From the NCBI RefSeq assembly GCF_017349295.1, contig NZ_JAFMPK010000024.1, positions 1 through 64,000 on the forward strand: a DNA stretch of 64,000 nt. The letters are read 5' to 3'. Within the stretch, counting starts at the first letter, position 1. Every line of letters begins with the position of its first letter. Positions 35,720 through 48,229 of the stretch are shown here, one piece after another. This stretch comes from Myceligenerans salitolerans (GTDB taxonomy: Bacteria; Actinomycetota; Actinomycetes; Actinomycetales; Cellulomonadaceae). The position numbers and the translations under genes were made by a program. The notes under the pieces are model-generated. The model did no database searches. It had not been told where the DNA came from and worked only from the letters and a program-made list of their open reading frames with translations.

Positions 35720-35970
35720 GCCTTGTCACCCGTCTAGAGCGAGAATAGGTCCCAGAACCTACTGGATATCCCGTACTCCTCCGGGGGTGAATCCGGTACC
35801 TGTGACCAGCCGGGATCCGAGAGGTCGACATGGCGGCTCCGTCGTTCACGCTGACCACGTCGTCGAACGCACCCCGATCCCTGGGCGACGACGGCCGACT
35901 CAGCCGCCTGGGGCACCGCGACGACGGCCCGGGACACGAGCTGTGGGAACCGGCCGTCCGAGAAGCAAGA

Positions 35971-36012
35971 ACCCCGTCCGATCCTGGCGTGAGACGCCTG
36001 GTCGAACGGGGT
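35971..36012 (-). terminator. Terminator of tRNA-Ile
   Basis: The outer stem ACCCCGT/ACGGGGT encloses an inner GGCGT/ACGCC hairpin. On the minus strand the pyrimidine-rich TCTTGCTTCTC follows. Confidence 0.65.
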
Positions 36013-36022
36013 CCTTCGAGGG

Positions 36023-36096
36023 TGGGGCTACGAGGACTTGAACCTCGGACCTCATCGTTATCAGCGATGCGCTCTAACCGCCTGAGCTATAGCCCC
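36023..36096 (-). tRNA. tRNA-Ile (anticodon GAT)
   Basis: A 74-base tRNA. The acceptor GGGGCTA pairs with TAGCCCC, and the discriminator is A. The anticodon loop CTGATAA gives GAT. The T arm is CGAGGTTCAAGTCCTCG. Confidence 0.97.
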
Positions 36097-36233
36097 AGCT
36101 CTCCCCAGGAACTCCTCCCTCACGGGCAGGCGCTCTCTGGCAGCACCCAGACATTACCCCAGCGAGCGGCTCTGCCCCAAACCGAAATCGTGGATCCGGC
36201 CAACTTCCTGGTGTGACGTTCGCCGGAGACGAC

Positions 36234-36266
36234 GGCGGCGCTCCTCGTCATGCGAGGAGCGCCGCC
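36234..36266 (-). terminator. Terminator of the gyrA-DUF3566 transcript
   Basis: A 14-bp perfect stem GGCGGCGCTCCTCG/CGAGGAGCGCCGCC with a 5-base loop, 14 bases beyond the DUF3566 gene stop. Confidence 0.75.
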
Positions 36267-36279
36267 TGGTACCGAGGAC

Positions 36280-37656
36280 TCAGTCGTCGGTGAGCGTCAT
36301 GTGCACGCCGCCCACGAGGGCCGCCGTGATGTTGTAGAGGAACGTCATGATGGTGGCCAGCGCCGTGAGCAGGACGACGTTGCAGATCGCCACGAGCGTC
36401 GCGAGCGACACCACTCGTTCGAACTCGACGTACTGCATGACGTTGAAGTTCGTCTCCTCACCGATGGCATCCGTCACGAAGGTCTGGACGTTGTCGAACA
36501 CACCCAGGCTGTCGATCACCGACCAGAACACCACGGTCGCGACGACGGTCATGATCGCGATCGCGACGGACAGCAGGAACGCCAGCTTCATGACCGACCA
36601 CGGGTCGATGCGAGAGATCGCCAGCCGCACGCGACGCGGACCGGCACTCGGCCGGGGCGCCACACCAGGTGCCGGGCCCGGCGCGGTGTCGTCCTCGGGC
36701 CGGCCGCCCGCGCCGACGGGCACCGTCTCCTCGACGGGGGCCGACGCCGAACCCCGTACCGCGCCGGCGGTGTAGTGCATCTCCGGGGGTACCGGCGGGA
36801 CAGGCTGCGGCTCGGCCTGCGCCGCGGCGGGCGCCTCCGGCCGGGCCGGGGAAACCTTCTTCGCCGCGTTCCGCGCGGCCGCCAGCGCCGCCTGCGCTGC
36901 CTTCACCGCGCCCTGCTTGACGGCCGCCGCGGTGTCGTCACCGCCGTCGTTCTGCCGCGCGGTGCCGTTCGCCGCCGTGGCCGTACTCGGCTCGCCGGTG
37001 GCTGCCTCGTGAGAACTCGGCGCGGACACTCGCTGCCATGCCTCGTTCGGCGGGTTGGCGGGACTCGGTGGGGCGGGCGGGGTCGGAGGCAGCGCCTCGC
37101 GGGACACCACCCGCGGCTTGGTCGTCTCCTCGACGTCGTCGGCTTCGTGACCCGTCGGCGCGGACGCCTTGCCGATCGCCGACCCGAGCGACGATCCCCC
37201 GTTCTCCGGCGTACCGTTGGATTCGCCACGGGAGCCCGTCGTATAGCGGGACGAGGGCGCCCCCGCGCCCGCCTCGTAGGCCGAACGCCAGAGGCCGGAG
37301 GGGATCGGCTTCGACTCCGCCGCCTCGGGCCGGGTCGGTGACGCGCTTCCCTCCGCGGGCACCTGGGCCGAGGAGTCCGGAGCCGACACAGGCTCCACCT
37401 TGTCCGCGATCCGCTCCGTCACCGTTTCTCCTGCAGGCTCCCCGACGGCGTCACCGTCGTCCGTGGCCGACGCGCCGGCCGGCGGGTCGCTCTCCGTGGT
37501 CTCGGCCGACGTATCGGTCGACTCCGTCTCAGCGGCGTCACCCGAGGACTTGGTTCCCGGCGAGACGCCCTCCTGGACCTGGCTCTCCTCGAGTTCGTCG
37601 TCGAGCTTCGTCGTCGCCGATCCGGTGCCCTGTCCGGTGTCGTTGCCGCTTGTCAT
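36280..37656 (-). CDS. DUF3566 transmembrane protein
   Basis: 458 residues. The first 335 are a disordered Ser/Thr/Glu then Pro/Ala-rich region. The C-terminal DUF3566 domain (about 340-458) starts RRVRLAISRIDPWSVMKLAF and has two membrane helices (about 357-380 and 423-448). The family is encoded directly downstream of gyrA in most actinobacteria and its role is unknown. The start overlaps the gyrA stop by one base. The N-terminal extension is long compared with typical family members of 150-300 residues. Confidence 0.93.
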   Translation of the reverse strand: MTSGNDTGQGTGSATTKLDDELEESQVQEGVSPGTKSSGDAAETESTDTSAETTESDPPAGASATDDGDAVGEPAGETVTERIADKVEPVSAPDSSAQVPAEGSASPTRPEAAESKPIPSGLWRSAYEAGAGAPSSRYTTGSRGESNGTPENGGSSLGSAIGKASAPTGHEADDVEETTKPRVVSREALPPTPPAPPSPANPPNEAWQRVSAPSSHEAATGEPSTATAANGTARQNDGGDDTAAAVKQGAVKAAQAALAAARNAAKKVSPARPEAPAAAQAEPQPVPPVPPEMHYTAGAVRGSASAPVEETVPVGAGGRPEDDTAPGPAPGVAPRPSAGPRRVRLAISRIDPWSVMKLAFLLSVAIAIMTVVATVVFWSVIDSLGVFDNVQTFVTDAIGEETNFNVMQYVEFERVVSLATLVAICNVVLLTALATIMTFLYNITAALVGGVHMTLTDD

Positions 37657-40325
37657 CAGCTGTCCTCGCGTCCGGTGCTCTCATGCTGGGGGGTGCTCGA
37701 AACGTCGTCGGGGCCGGGTACCTCACCGTCCACGGTAACGCCGTCCACACCGTTCTCGCCGTTCGACGGCCCCGCGGGACCCTCCTCCGGCTCGCCGTCC
37801 TCCTGCTCGAGGTTGCGTTCCGCGTTCCGCGCCACAGCGATGATCCGATCGCCCTTGTCCGGCTTCGCGAAGGTTACTCCCTGCGTGTTCCTCCCGGTCA
37901 GGTTCACCTCCGCGACTGCGGACCGCACGATCTTGCCACGTTCCATGATGACGAGGACCTCGTCATCCGCGTCCGTGACCAGCGCCCCCACAAGGTCTCC
38001 GCGTGCCTCGACCAAGTTCGCCACCTTGATGCCCAGACCACCGCGTCCCTGCACGCGGTACTCGTCGATCCGGGTGCGCTTGGCGAAGCCACCCTCGGTC
38101 ACCACGAACAGATCGGTCCCCGGTGTGACGACCTGTGCTGCGAGGAGTTCGTCCTCATCCCGGAACTTCATGCCGGTCACGCCGGAGGTCGCTCTGCCGA
38201 GCGGCCGGATCGTGTCGTCGGAGGCGTGGAACCGGATCGACTGCCCCTTGCGCGACACGAGGATGAGATCGTCGTCACCGTTCACGAGCCGTGCGGCGAC
38301 CAGCTCGTCAGGGCGGCCTTCCTCGTCCTCGCGCAGGTTGATCGCGATGAGTCCGCCGGAGCGGGGAGAGTTGTACTCCTGGAGGCGGGTCTTCTTCACG
38401 ACGCCCCGGCGCGTCGCCAGCACCAGGTAGTCCGCCGCATCGTAGTCCGGGATGTCGAGGACCTGCGCGATGTGTTCCCCGGGCTGGAACGCCATCAGAT
38501 TGGCGACGTGCTGCCCCTTCGAGTCCCGCCCTCCCTCGGGCAGTTCATAGCCCTTCGCGCGGTAGACGCGGCCCAGGTTGGTGAAGAAGAGCAGCCAGTG
38601 GTGCGTTGTCGTCACGAAGAAGTGGTCGACGATGTCGTCCTCGCGCAGCTGCGTCCCGCGCACGCCCTTGCCACCCCGCTTCTGCTGGCGGTAGTTGTCG
38701 CTGCGGGTGCGCTTGGCGTACCCGCCGCGCGTGATGGTGACGACCATCTCCTCCTCGGGGATCAGATCCTCGACGGACATGTCTCCGAGGTGCGGAAGAA
38801 TGGTGGTCCGGCGCTCGTCGCCGTAACGGCCGACGATCTCGTCGAGCTCCTCGCCGACGATCGATCGCTGCCGCTCGGGCCGAGCAAGGATGTCCCGGTA
38901 GTCGCTGATCACCGCTTCGAGCTTCGCGTGCTCGTCGAGGATCTTCTGCCGTTCGAGTGCCGCGAGCCGGCGGAGCTGCATCGCCAGGATCGCATTGGCC
39001 TGGACCTCGTCGACGCCGAGCAGTTCCATCAGACCGGTGCGCGCCTCGTCCACGTCGGGGGAGCGGCGGATGAGAGCGATCACCTCGTCGAGCGCGTCGA
39101 GGGCCTTGAGGTAACCCACGTAGATGTGGATCTGCTCCTCGGCCTCCTTGAGCAGGAACTCCGTGCGCCGCCGCACGACCTCGATCTGGTGCGTCACCCA
39201 GTGCCGGATGAACGCGTCCAGGCTGAGCGTCCGCGGGACGTCGTCGACCAGCGCCAACATGTTCGCGCTGAAGTTCTCCTGCAGCTGGGTGTGCTTGTAC
39301 AGGTTGTTCAGCACGACCTTGGCGACGGCGTCACGCTTGAGCACGATGACGAGGCGCTGGCCGGTTCGGCCCGAGGTCTCGTCACGGATGTCGGCGATGC
39401 CCTGGATACGCCCGTCGTTGACCATGTCCGCGATCTTCGCGGCGAGGTTGTCCGGGTTCACCATGTACGGCAGCTCGGTGATGACCAGGCAGATCCGGTT
39501 CTGGATCTCCTCGACGTTCACGACCGCGCGCATCGTGATGGACCCACGGCCCGTGCGGTACGCCTCCTCGATCCCCTTGTGCCCGAGGATCTGCGCACCG
39601 GTCGGGAAGTCGGGGCCCTTGATGCGCTGCATCAGCGCTTCCAGCAGTTCCTCTCGCGAGGCGTCGGGGTTGTCGAGATACCACTTGGCGCCGTCTGCCA
39701 CCTCGCGCAAGTTGTGCGGCGGGATGTTCGTGGCCATGCCGACGGCGATTCCGGCGGAACCGTTGACCAGCAGGTTCGGGAAGCGCGACGGAAGGACGGT
39801 CGGCTCGCGGGTCCGGCCGTCGTAGTTGTCCTGGAAATCGACGGTGTTCTTCTCGATGTCGCGCACCATCTCGAGCGCGAGGGGCGCCATCCGGCACTCG
39901 GTGTATCGAGGGGCGGCCGCTGGGTCGTTACCGGGAGAACCGAAGTTTCCCTGGCCCGCGACCAACGGATAGCGCAGCACCCAGTCCTGCACGAGGCGAA
40001 CCAGGGTGTCGTAGATCGCCGTGTCGCCGTGCGGGTGGTACTTACCCATCACGTCGCCCACCACGCGGGAACACTTGCTGAACGATCGATCCGGCCGGTA
40101 ACCACCGTCGTACATCGCGTACAGCACCCGGCGGTGCACGGGCTTGAGCCCGTCCCGCACGTCCGGCAGGGCACGCCCGACGATCACGCTCATCGCGTAG
40201 TCGAGGTAGCTGCGCTGCATCTCGAGCTGCAGGTCCACCTGTTCGACACGGCCGTGGTGCACGGCCAACGCGGCGTCACCAACGCCGTCGGGGAGGTCCT
40301 CCACGCCGGGGGTCTCGTCCGTCAC
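37656..40325 (-). CDS. gyrA: DNA gyrase subunit A
   Basis: An 889-residue subunit that cuts and rejoins DNA in the gyrase A2B2 complex. The breakage-reunion domain (about 30-520) contains [35 protein letters not shown] and the active-site tyrosine in APRYTE (Tyr141). The C-terminal beta-pinwheel contains the gyrase-box-like [17 protein letters not shown]. The residue equivalent to E. coli Ser83 is Thr102. A disordered acidic tail ends the protein. It lies 128 bases downstream of gyrB, in the same transcript by all appearances. Confidence 0.98.
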   Translation of the reverse strand: MTDETPGVEDLPDGVGDAALAVHHGRVEQVDLQLEMQRSYLDYAMSVIVGRALPDVRDGLKPVHRRVLYAMYDGGYRPDRSFSKCSRVVGDVMGKYHPHGDTAIYDTLVRLVQDWVLRYPLVAGQGNFGSPGNDPAAAPRYTECRMAPLALEMVRDIEKNTVDFQDNYDGRTREPTVLPSRFPNLLVNGSAGIAVGMATNIPPHNLREVADGAKWYLDNPDASREELLEALMQRIKGPDFPTGAQILGHKGIEEAYRTGRGSITMRAVVNVEEIQNRICLVITELPYMVNPDNLAAKIADMVNDGRIQGIADIRDETSGRTGQRLVIVLKRDAVAKVVLNNLYKHTQLQENFSANMLALVDDVPRTLSLDAFIRHWVTHQIEVVRRRTEFLLKEAEEQIHIYVGYLKALDALDEVIALIRRSPDVDEARTGLMELLGVDEVQANAILAMQLRRLAALERQKILDEHAKLEAVISDYRDILARPERQRSIVGEELDEIVGRYGDERRTTILPHLGDMSVEDLIPEEEMVVTITRGGYAKRTRSDNYRQQKRGGKGVRGTQLREDDIVDHFFVTTTHHWLLFFTNLGRVYRAKGYELPEGGRDSKGQHVANLMAFQPGEHIAQVLDIPDYDAADYLVLATRRGVVKKTRLQEYNSPRSGGLIAINLREDEEGRPDELVAARLVNGDDDLILVSRKGQSIRFHASDDTIRPLGRATSGVTGMKFRDEDELLAAQVVTPGTDLFVVTEGGFAKRTRIDEYRVQGRGGLGIKVANLVEARGDLVGALVTDADDEVLVIMERGKIVRSAVAEVNLTGRNTQGVTFAKPDKGDRIIAVARNAERNLEQEDGEPEEGPAGPSNGENGVDGVTVDGEVPGPDDVSSTPQHESTGREDS

Positions 40326-40453
40326 GTCTCTTCCTTCCCACGCCGTCCGACGGCGTGCTGTCGTCTCCCCGGTACCTCGTTGCGTGGTGCCCGGGCCGCG
40401 CGCTCACTCCCTGCGACGCCTCTGGCGACATCGTGCGGGGTTCGCGAGCTCGC

Positions 40454-43024
<2,571 letters not shown>

Positions 43025-43825
43025 GTGAAGAAGTTCCTCGCCGGCGGTGCTCTCACCGCCGTCGCCCTTGGTGGGATGGTCGCCATGGCCCCCGCCGCTT
43101 CCGCCCACATTCCCAACGCCACCGCCGACTGCACCGGCCTCTACGTCGACTTCAAGTCGTACAGGGGCGGCACCGACGTCGAGGTCGTCATCGACGGCGA
43201 GGTCGTCGAGTCGACCGTCCTGCCCGGCGACTTCTACGACTGGGTCGACTTCGTCGAGCACTACCCGTTCGAGGACGACACGGTCGCCCACACCTGGTCG
43301 GTCTCCATCGACGCGCACGACGACGACCGTTTCGACTACACCGACGAGGGCACCGTCGAGGCCTGTGCCACGCCCCCGGCCAAGCAGACCGCGCAGCCGG
43401 CCACCCCGGAGGTCGTCGCCGGGTGCGCCGTGACGATCGACGACGTCGTGCTGCCCGAGAACTCCGAGGCGGTGACGTACTCGAAGAACGACGCGGGCGT
43501 CGTGGCCGCACTCGTCTCGGACGAGTACCAGTGGATCGAGGACCTCGGGTCCTGGATGCCGCAGGCCGATGGCTCGGTGCTCTTCCCGGCCGACCTCCTG
43601 CTGGTCGAGGAGGAGTGCGAGGAGACCCCGTCCCCGAAGCCTTCGCCCACGGAGCCTGCCGAGGACGAGCCCTCCGACGAGCCGTCCGCTCCGGCGGCCG
43701 AGGAGGAGCCCCCGGTTCTCGCCGCCACCGGTGCCACCGTGGGCGGCGCGGCCGCCTTCGCCCTGCTCCTGGTGGGCGGTGGCGTCGCGCTCGTGATCGC
43801 CCGTAGGCGGATGGCCAAGAACTGA
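43025..43825 (+). CDS. Secreted surface protein with LAATG cell-wall sorting signal
   Basis: 266 residues. The GTG at 43025 starts a signal peptide MKKFLAGGALTAVALGGMVA ending at ASA-H. The mature part is acidic and contains two cysteines per half (ADCTGLYVDF ... VEACATPP; VAGCAVTI ... EEECEETP), suggesting two small disulphide-linked beta domains, followed by a Pro/Glu spacer. The C-terminus is a sorting signal: LAATG, a hydrophobic helix (about 240-260) and RRRMAKN. LAxTG is the class E sortase preference, and such a sortase is encoded at 27.4-28.3 kb. No known fold is recognised. It lies rightward inside an otherwise leftward housekeeping block, so it is probably an insertion. Confidence 0.87.
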   Translation: MKKFLAGGALTAVALGGMVAMAPAASAHIPNATADCTGLYVDFKSYRGGTDVEVVIDGEVVESTVLPGDFYDWVDFVEHYPFEDDTVAHTWSVSIDAHDDDRFDYTDEGTVEACATPPAKQTAQPATPEVVAGCAVTIDDVVLPENSEAVTYSKNDAGVVAALVSDEYQWIEDLGSWMPQADGSVLFPADLLLVEEECEETPSPKPSPTEPAEDEPSDEPSAPAAEEEPPVLAATGATVGGAAAFALLLVGGGVALVIARRRMAKN

Positions 43826-43850
43826 CCGCAGGCCGCTCGCGGCCGCTGTC

Positions 43851-43893
43851 CGACAGGAGGGTCTCACCCGTTGAGGGTGGGACCCTCTTGTCG
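43851..43893. terminator. Bidirectional terminator
   Basis: A 19-bp stem with two G.T mismatches (43851-43869 with 43875-43893) and a GTTGA loop, between the convergent surface-protein and DUF721 genes. Confidence 0.75.
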
Positions 43894-43960
43894 TCCCGCA
43901 AGGAGGCCCGGGCCGGCCGCGTGCGGACGTGCGTCGCGACCCGGCGGGACCGCACCACGG

Positions 43961-44590
43961 TCAGCCGAAGGTGTCCCGTGGTCCGGGCCCGCGCACCGAG
44001 CGCGGACCTCGCCGGAATCCGGGGCCGGCGGGGCCCAGTACCGAGACCTCCTCGACCACGCCCTCACCGATCTCCTCCGCCATCCGCCGGAGCAGATCGG
44101 GCACCAGCATCCGCAGCTGTGTCGCCCACGCGGTCGAATCGGCTCGCACCACCAGTACCCGGTCCTCAAAGGTGATCGGCGTGCAGTGTTCGGCGACGTC
44201 ATCCCCGACGACGTCACGCCAGCGGCCGACGACGCCGCCGACCGAGACGTCCTGCGTCCAGCCCTTCTCGCGCAGCAGCCTGCCGACCACCGACCCGAGA
44301 AGCTGCGGGTCTCGAGCGTTCGGGCCCTGCGCTTCCTTCCGCGGCTCGGCAAGGGGGGATCTGCGCGCAGGAGAGCCCGGCCGGAGTCCCTTCGCCCGGG
44401 CTGCTGCCTTGGCCCGGTTGAGAGCCGCACGCGCGACCTCCTCCGGTGGCGTGATCGGTGCCTCTCGAAGGCCTTCACGGTCGCCTGTCGCGCCAGCGTT
44501 ATCCACAGCGCTCTGTGGATAACTTTGGGCGCTGTCGCGGGCTGCGTCAGCGCCTCCTGTTGGCCCGTGGGTCACGTCCTGGTCACTCAC
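43961..44590 (-). CDS. DUF721 / DciA-like protein
   Basis: 209 residues. The DUF721 core (about 95-185) has [48 protein letters not shown] and [15 protein letters not shown]. The N-terminus is disordered and basic. DUF721 proteins in the recF-gyrB gap are DciA family members, which load or assist the replicative helicase in bacteria lacking DnaC. The GTG start at 44590 overlaps the recF stop by eight bases, indicating coupling. Confidence 0.92.
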   Translation of the reverse strand: MSDQDVTHGPTGGADAARDSAQSYPQSAVDNAGATGDREGLREAPITPPEEVARAALNRAKAAARAKGLRPGSPARRSPLAEPRKEAQGPNARDPQLLGSVVGRLLREKGWTQDVSVGGVVGRWRDVVGDDVAEHCTPITFEDRVLVVRADSTAWATQLRMLVPDLLRRMAEEIGEGVVEEVSVLGPAGPGFRRGPRSVRGPGPRDTFG

Positions 44591-45914
44591 GAGTGACCTT
44601 TCCTGGTTCCACGTGAAACCTCGCGCCGCTCAAACTCGTGGGCACGTCCTCGGGCACCGCGGCGGTCACCAGAACCTGCCGCGCCGGCAGGACGAGTTCC
44701 GCCAGCCGTTCCCTCCGACGTGTGTCGAGCTCGGCGAAGACATCGTCGAGAATGAGGACGGGATCGGCGTCCGTTCCATGGTCGGGATCCCAGAACGCGG
44801 GCGCCGACGGCGGTGGCGTTTCCAGCTCCGCGGCGCCTCCTAGCAGCCAGAACGACGCCAATCTCAGGGCCAGCGCGAATGACCACGACTCTCCGTGGCT
44901 GGCGTACCCCTTCACCGGCAGGCCACCGAGAGCGAGCAACAGATCGTCACGATGAGGACCCACGAGACTCACGCCCCGGTCGAGTTCCTGCTGCCGCGCA
45001 CCGGCCAGGGCGGCGGTCATGCGCTCACGGATGTGCGCGGTCGACACCGAGTCCTCGCCTGCGGGACCGGACGCTCCCTGTGGGCTCCCCGATACCGCCA
45101 GACCCTCGGCCGTTAACCCGCCGGACGGCATCTGTGTCCGCGCCGGATCGGCCGGCTCGCGCCCCTCCGGCCCGCCCCTCACCGGAAAGTTATCCACAGG
45201 CGCTGTGGACGACGATCGGTACTCGATCCGCGCCTCTCCCTTGCCCTCGCTGACAGCTTCGTAGGCCGCGGCGACCACGGGGCGGAGCGCCTCCACGAGC
45301 TGCAGCCGGAGGGACACGATCTCGGAGCCGAGTTCCACCAGACGGCCGTCCCACACCTCGAGGGTCGCCAGCGCCGCCGGATCGGTACCGCCCGATCGGC
45401 GCACCGCCCGGGCCGACTTGAGCAGTGCCGACCGCTGCTTGAGCACTCGCTCGTAGTCCGCGAACACCCCGGCGAACCGCGGAACCATCAGCACGACGAG
45501 TTGGTCGAGGAATCGCCGGCGGCCATCAGGGTCGCCCTTGACCAGGGCGAGGTCCTCGGGCGCGAAGAGGACGGTCCGCAGGATGCCGAGCACGTCCCTC
45601 GCACGTCCCGGCTGACCACGGTTGATCCGTGCGCGATTGGCCTTGCCCTGCGTGATCTCCAGCTCGATGGTGCTCGCCCGGTCACCCCGCACGATGCGGG
45701 TGCGAACCACGGCCCGGGACGCTCCCGCGCGAACCAGCGGCGTGTCGGTGGCGACGCGGTGCGAGCCCAGGGTCGCGACGTAGCCGACGGCCTCGACGAG
45801 GTTGGTCTTGCCCTGACCGTTGGCCCCGACGAACGCGTTGACCCCGGGCTCGAGCTCCACGTCGACGCTCGCGTAGGAGCGGAAGTCGAGGAGACTCAGG
45901 TGGGAGACGTACAG
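44583..45914 (-). CDS. recF: DNA replication/repair protein RecF
   Basis: A 443-residue ABC-type ATPase that loads RecA at gaps through RecOR. I place the start at a CTG codon (45914-45912): it follows GGCGGAG by six bases, gives the canonical N-terminus (M)[20 protein letters not shown], and puts the Walker A lysine (GANGQGKTN) at residue 36, as in E. coli RecF. No ATG, GTG or TTG exists in frame before the internal GTG at 45860, which would remove the first beta strand. Later motifs are [11 protein letters not shown] (signature region) and [11 protein letters not shown] (Walker B). It starts five bases after the gnd stop. Confidence 0.95.
   Translation of the reverse strand: MYVSHLSLLDFRSYASVDVELEPGVNAFVGANGQGKTNLVEAVGYVATLGSHRVATDTPLVRAGASRAVVRTRIVRGDRASTIELEITQGKANRARINRGQPGRARDVLGILRTVLFAPEDLALVKGDPDGRRRFLDQLVVLMVPRFAGVFADYERVLKQRSALLKSARAVRRSGGTDPAALATLEVWDGRLVELGSEIVSLRLQLVEALRPVVAAAYEAVSEGKGEARIEYRSSSTAPVDNFPVRGGPEGREPADPARTQMPSGGLTAEGLAVSGSPQGASGPAGEDSVSTAHIRERMTAALAGARQQELDRGVSLVGPHRDDLLLALGGLPVKGYASHGESWSFALALRLASFWLLGGAAELETPPPSAPAFWDPDHGTDADPVLILDDVFAELDTRRRERLAELVLPARQVLVTAAVPEDVPTSLSGARFHVEPGKVTRE
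44606..44619. other. parS-like site within the recF 3' end
   Basis: GTTCCACGTGAAAC, one mismatch from the ParB consensus GTTTCACGTGAAAC, lies in the last codons of recF, about 4 kb from oriC. Confidence 0.75.
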
Positions 45915-45918
45915 CGGT

Positions 45919-46812
45919 CTACTCCGCCTTCTTCACCGTGTGCCCGCCGAACTGCTGCCGCAGCGCCGCTACCGCGCGCATCGCCGGGGACGACTCCTGG
46001 CGCGAGGCGAACCGCGCGAACAAGGCGGCGGAGATCACCGGCAGAGGAACGGCGTTGTCCACACCCTCGTCGATGGTCCAGCGCCCTTCTCCGGAGTCGT
46101 CGACCCAGTCGTCGAGGTGGGAGAGGCCCGGATCCTCCTCAAGGGCCTTGACCATCAGGTCGAGCAGCCACGACCGCACGACGGTGCCCCGCTGCCATGC
46201 CTTCATCGTCCCGTGCACGTCGGTGACGACGTCCTTCTTCGCGGCGAGAAGCTCGTAGCCCTCCGCGTACGCCTGCATGAGGCCGTACTCGATCCCGTTG
46301 TGCACCATCTTCGCGAAGTGCCCGGCACCGACCGTACCCGCGTGCACGAAGCCCTCCTCCCGAGGGCCTTCGGGACGCAGCGCGTCGAACACCGGCATGA
46401 GCGTCTGCACATGCGCGGTCTCGCCGCCGCACATGAGGCCGTACCCGTTCTCGAGTCCCCAGATCCCGCCGGAGACGCCGCAGTCCACGTAGCCGATGCC
46501 ACGTTCGGCCAGCTCTGCGGCGCGTTCCTGATCCTCGACGTAGTGCGAGTTGCCGCCTTCGACGACGACGTCACCCTCCGCGAGCAGAGCGCCCAACTGG
46601 TCGATCACGCTCCGGGTCGGGGGTCCGGCCGGAACCATGACCCACACGACCCGAGGGGTCGGCAGTCCCGCGACGAGGTCGGCGAGCGAGGCGACATCCG
46701 ACACCTCGGGCCGCGGGTCGAACCCGGTGACCTCGATACCGGAGCGGCGGAGGCGCTCCCGCATGTTGTTGCCCATCTTGCCGAGACCGACCAGGCCGAT
46801 GTGGCTGACCAT
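45919..46812 (-). CDS. gnd: 6-phosphogluconate dehydrogenase (decarboxylating), short YqeC-type
   Basis: A 297-residue oxidoreductase of the pentose phosphate pathway, converting 6-phosphogluconate to ribulose 5-phosphate. The ATG at 46812 follows GGAGGAATAC and gives [17 protein letters not shown] with the Rossmann G-x-G-x-x-G. Other motifs are [33 protein letters not shown], and [18 protein letters not shown] (catalytic Lys and His-Asn). The position between dnaN and recF is conserved in many actinobacteria. The NAD versus NADP preference is not evident. Confidence 0.95.
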   Translation of the reverse strand: MVSHIGLVGLGKMGNNMRERLRRSGIEVTGFDPRPEVSDVASLADLVAGLPTPRVVWVMVPAGPPTRSVIDQLGALLAEGDVVVEGGNSHYVEDQERAAELAERGIGYVDCGVSGGIWGLENGYGLMCGGETAHVQTLMPVFDALRPEGPREEGFVHAGTVGAGHFAKMVHNGIEYGLMQAYAEGYELLAAKKDVVTDVHGTMKAWQRGTVVRSWLLDLMVKALEEDPGLSHLDDWVDDSGEGRWTIDEGVDNAVPLPVISAALFARFASRQESSPAMRAVAALRQQFGGHTVKKAE

Positions 46813-46901
46813 GTATTCCTCCAGAAAGTTCTCCACAGGCACCGCTCACACGAGGTTCCGCGTGCGGTCACGCACCCAACCCGGACACCCCAAGGACCGG
46901 T

Positions 46902-48035
46902 TCAGCCCGTGAAGCGGATCGGGACCAGCAGGTAACGGTAGGTCGAGTCGTCCTCGCCGTCGAGCGAGTCCTGCCCGGTGAACTCGACCGGCTTGTTCGG
47001 GTGGGTGAACGAGAGGCGGACGAAGTCCGTGCCGAGGGCACCAAGTCCGTCCAGCAGGTACTGAGGGTTGAACGCCACCGCGATGTCTTCGCCCGAGAGC
47101 ACCGCCTCGAGTGCCTCGGACGCCTGCGCATCGTCTCCCTGGCCCGCATCGAGGACGACCTGGCCCTCGCTGAACGACAGGCGGATCGGTGTGTTCCGCT
47201 CCGCCACCAGGCTGACGCGCTTTGCGGCGTCGATGAGCGGTGCGGTGGCGACGACCGCATGGATCGGGGAGCTGTCCGGGAAGAGCCGCCGGACGGGCGG
47301 ATAGTCGCCGTCGACCAGTTGCGAGGTGGTGTGGCGGCCACCGGCTTCGAAGCCGACCAGATCGACACCGTTCCCGGTGGACAGGCCGACGTTGACCGCG
47401 CCACCGCTCGTTCCGAGGGAACGGGCGACGTCGTTCAGCGTCCGAGCACGGATCAGCGCGACAGCGGAGAAGCCCGGAGTAGCGGGCGTCCAGGTGAGTT
47501 CCCGGAGGGCCAGCCGGTATCGGTCCGTGGCCAGGAGCGTGATCTTCTCGCCTTCGATCTCGACCCGGACACCGGTGAGGAGGGGGAGCGTGTCGTCCCG
47601 GCTCGCCGCGACCGTCACCTGTGCGACGGCTGCCGTCAACGCCTCCCCGGCAACGGTGCCGCTGAGGTCCGGCATGGCCGGCAGCGCCGGATACTCCTCG
47701 ACGGGCATCGTCAACAGCGTGAAACGGCTCGCACCGCAGGTGAGGACGACCTTGCTTCCTTCGAGCGTGACATCGACGGGCTTGCTCGGCAGCGCGCGGG
47801 AGATCTCGGCCAGCAGCCGACCGGACACAAGCACCGTGCCGGGCTCGGCGACTTCTGCAGGAAGCTCGGAGCGGGCGGAGGTCTCGTAGTCGAAGCTGGC
47901 GAGATTGAGCACGCCGGCCGGATCCGCCTCCATGCGAACGCCCGCGAGGACTGGTGCGGGAGGCCGCGTGGGAAGTGTGCGTGCTGTCCAGGTGACGGCG
48001 TCCGCCAGCACGTCACGCTCGACCCTGAACTTCAT
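46902..48035 (-). CDS. dnaN: DNA polymerase III sliding clamp (beta subunit)
   Basis: A 377-residue clamp that encircles DNA as a dimer and tethers polymerase. The ATG at 48035 gives MKFRVERDVLADAVTWTART, the usual actinobacterial start, and the upstream extension is not conserved. Three repeated domains of about 120 residues are visible, with LLTGVRVE and SFSEGQVVL segments and the C-terminal tail YLLVPIRFTG that forms part of the partner-binding pocket. The dnaA-oriC region lies directly upstream, and gnd is 89 bases downstream. Confidence 0.97.
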   Translation of the reverse strand: MKFRVERDVLADAVTWTARTLPTRPPAPVLAGVRMEADPAGVLNLASFDYETSARSELPAEVAEPGTVLVSGRLLAEISRALPSKPVDVTLEGSKVVLTCGASRFTLLTMPVEEYPALPAMPDLSGTVAGEALTAAVAQVTVAASRDDTLPLLTGVRVEIEGEKITLLATDRYRLALRELTWTPATPGFSAVALIRARTLNDVARSLGTSGGAVNVGLSTGNGVDLVGFEAGGRHTTSQLVDGDYPPVRRLFPDSSPIHAVVATAPLIDAAKRVSLVAERNTPIRLSFSEGQVVLDAGQGDDAQASEALEAVLSGEDIAVAFNPQYLLDGLGALGTDFVRLSFTHPNKPVEFTGQDSLDGEDDSTYRYLLVPIRFTG

Positions 48036-48229
48036 CCCGTTCCATCTCCCTCGCAGAACCGTGGTCCGTACGTGCCAGAGCCTACGCGAGGTCACTGACG
48101 TTGACGACGGGGAGAGTCGACGTCCCGGGGTCCTTGCCGGTCGACGGTCTTAGCACTAATGTTCGAACCGTCGCTTCGGGCCGAACAGCCTGATGAAGGC
48201 GTGCTCATTCCCCTCCTGAGAAATCAGTA

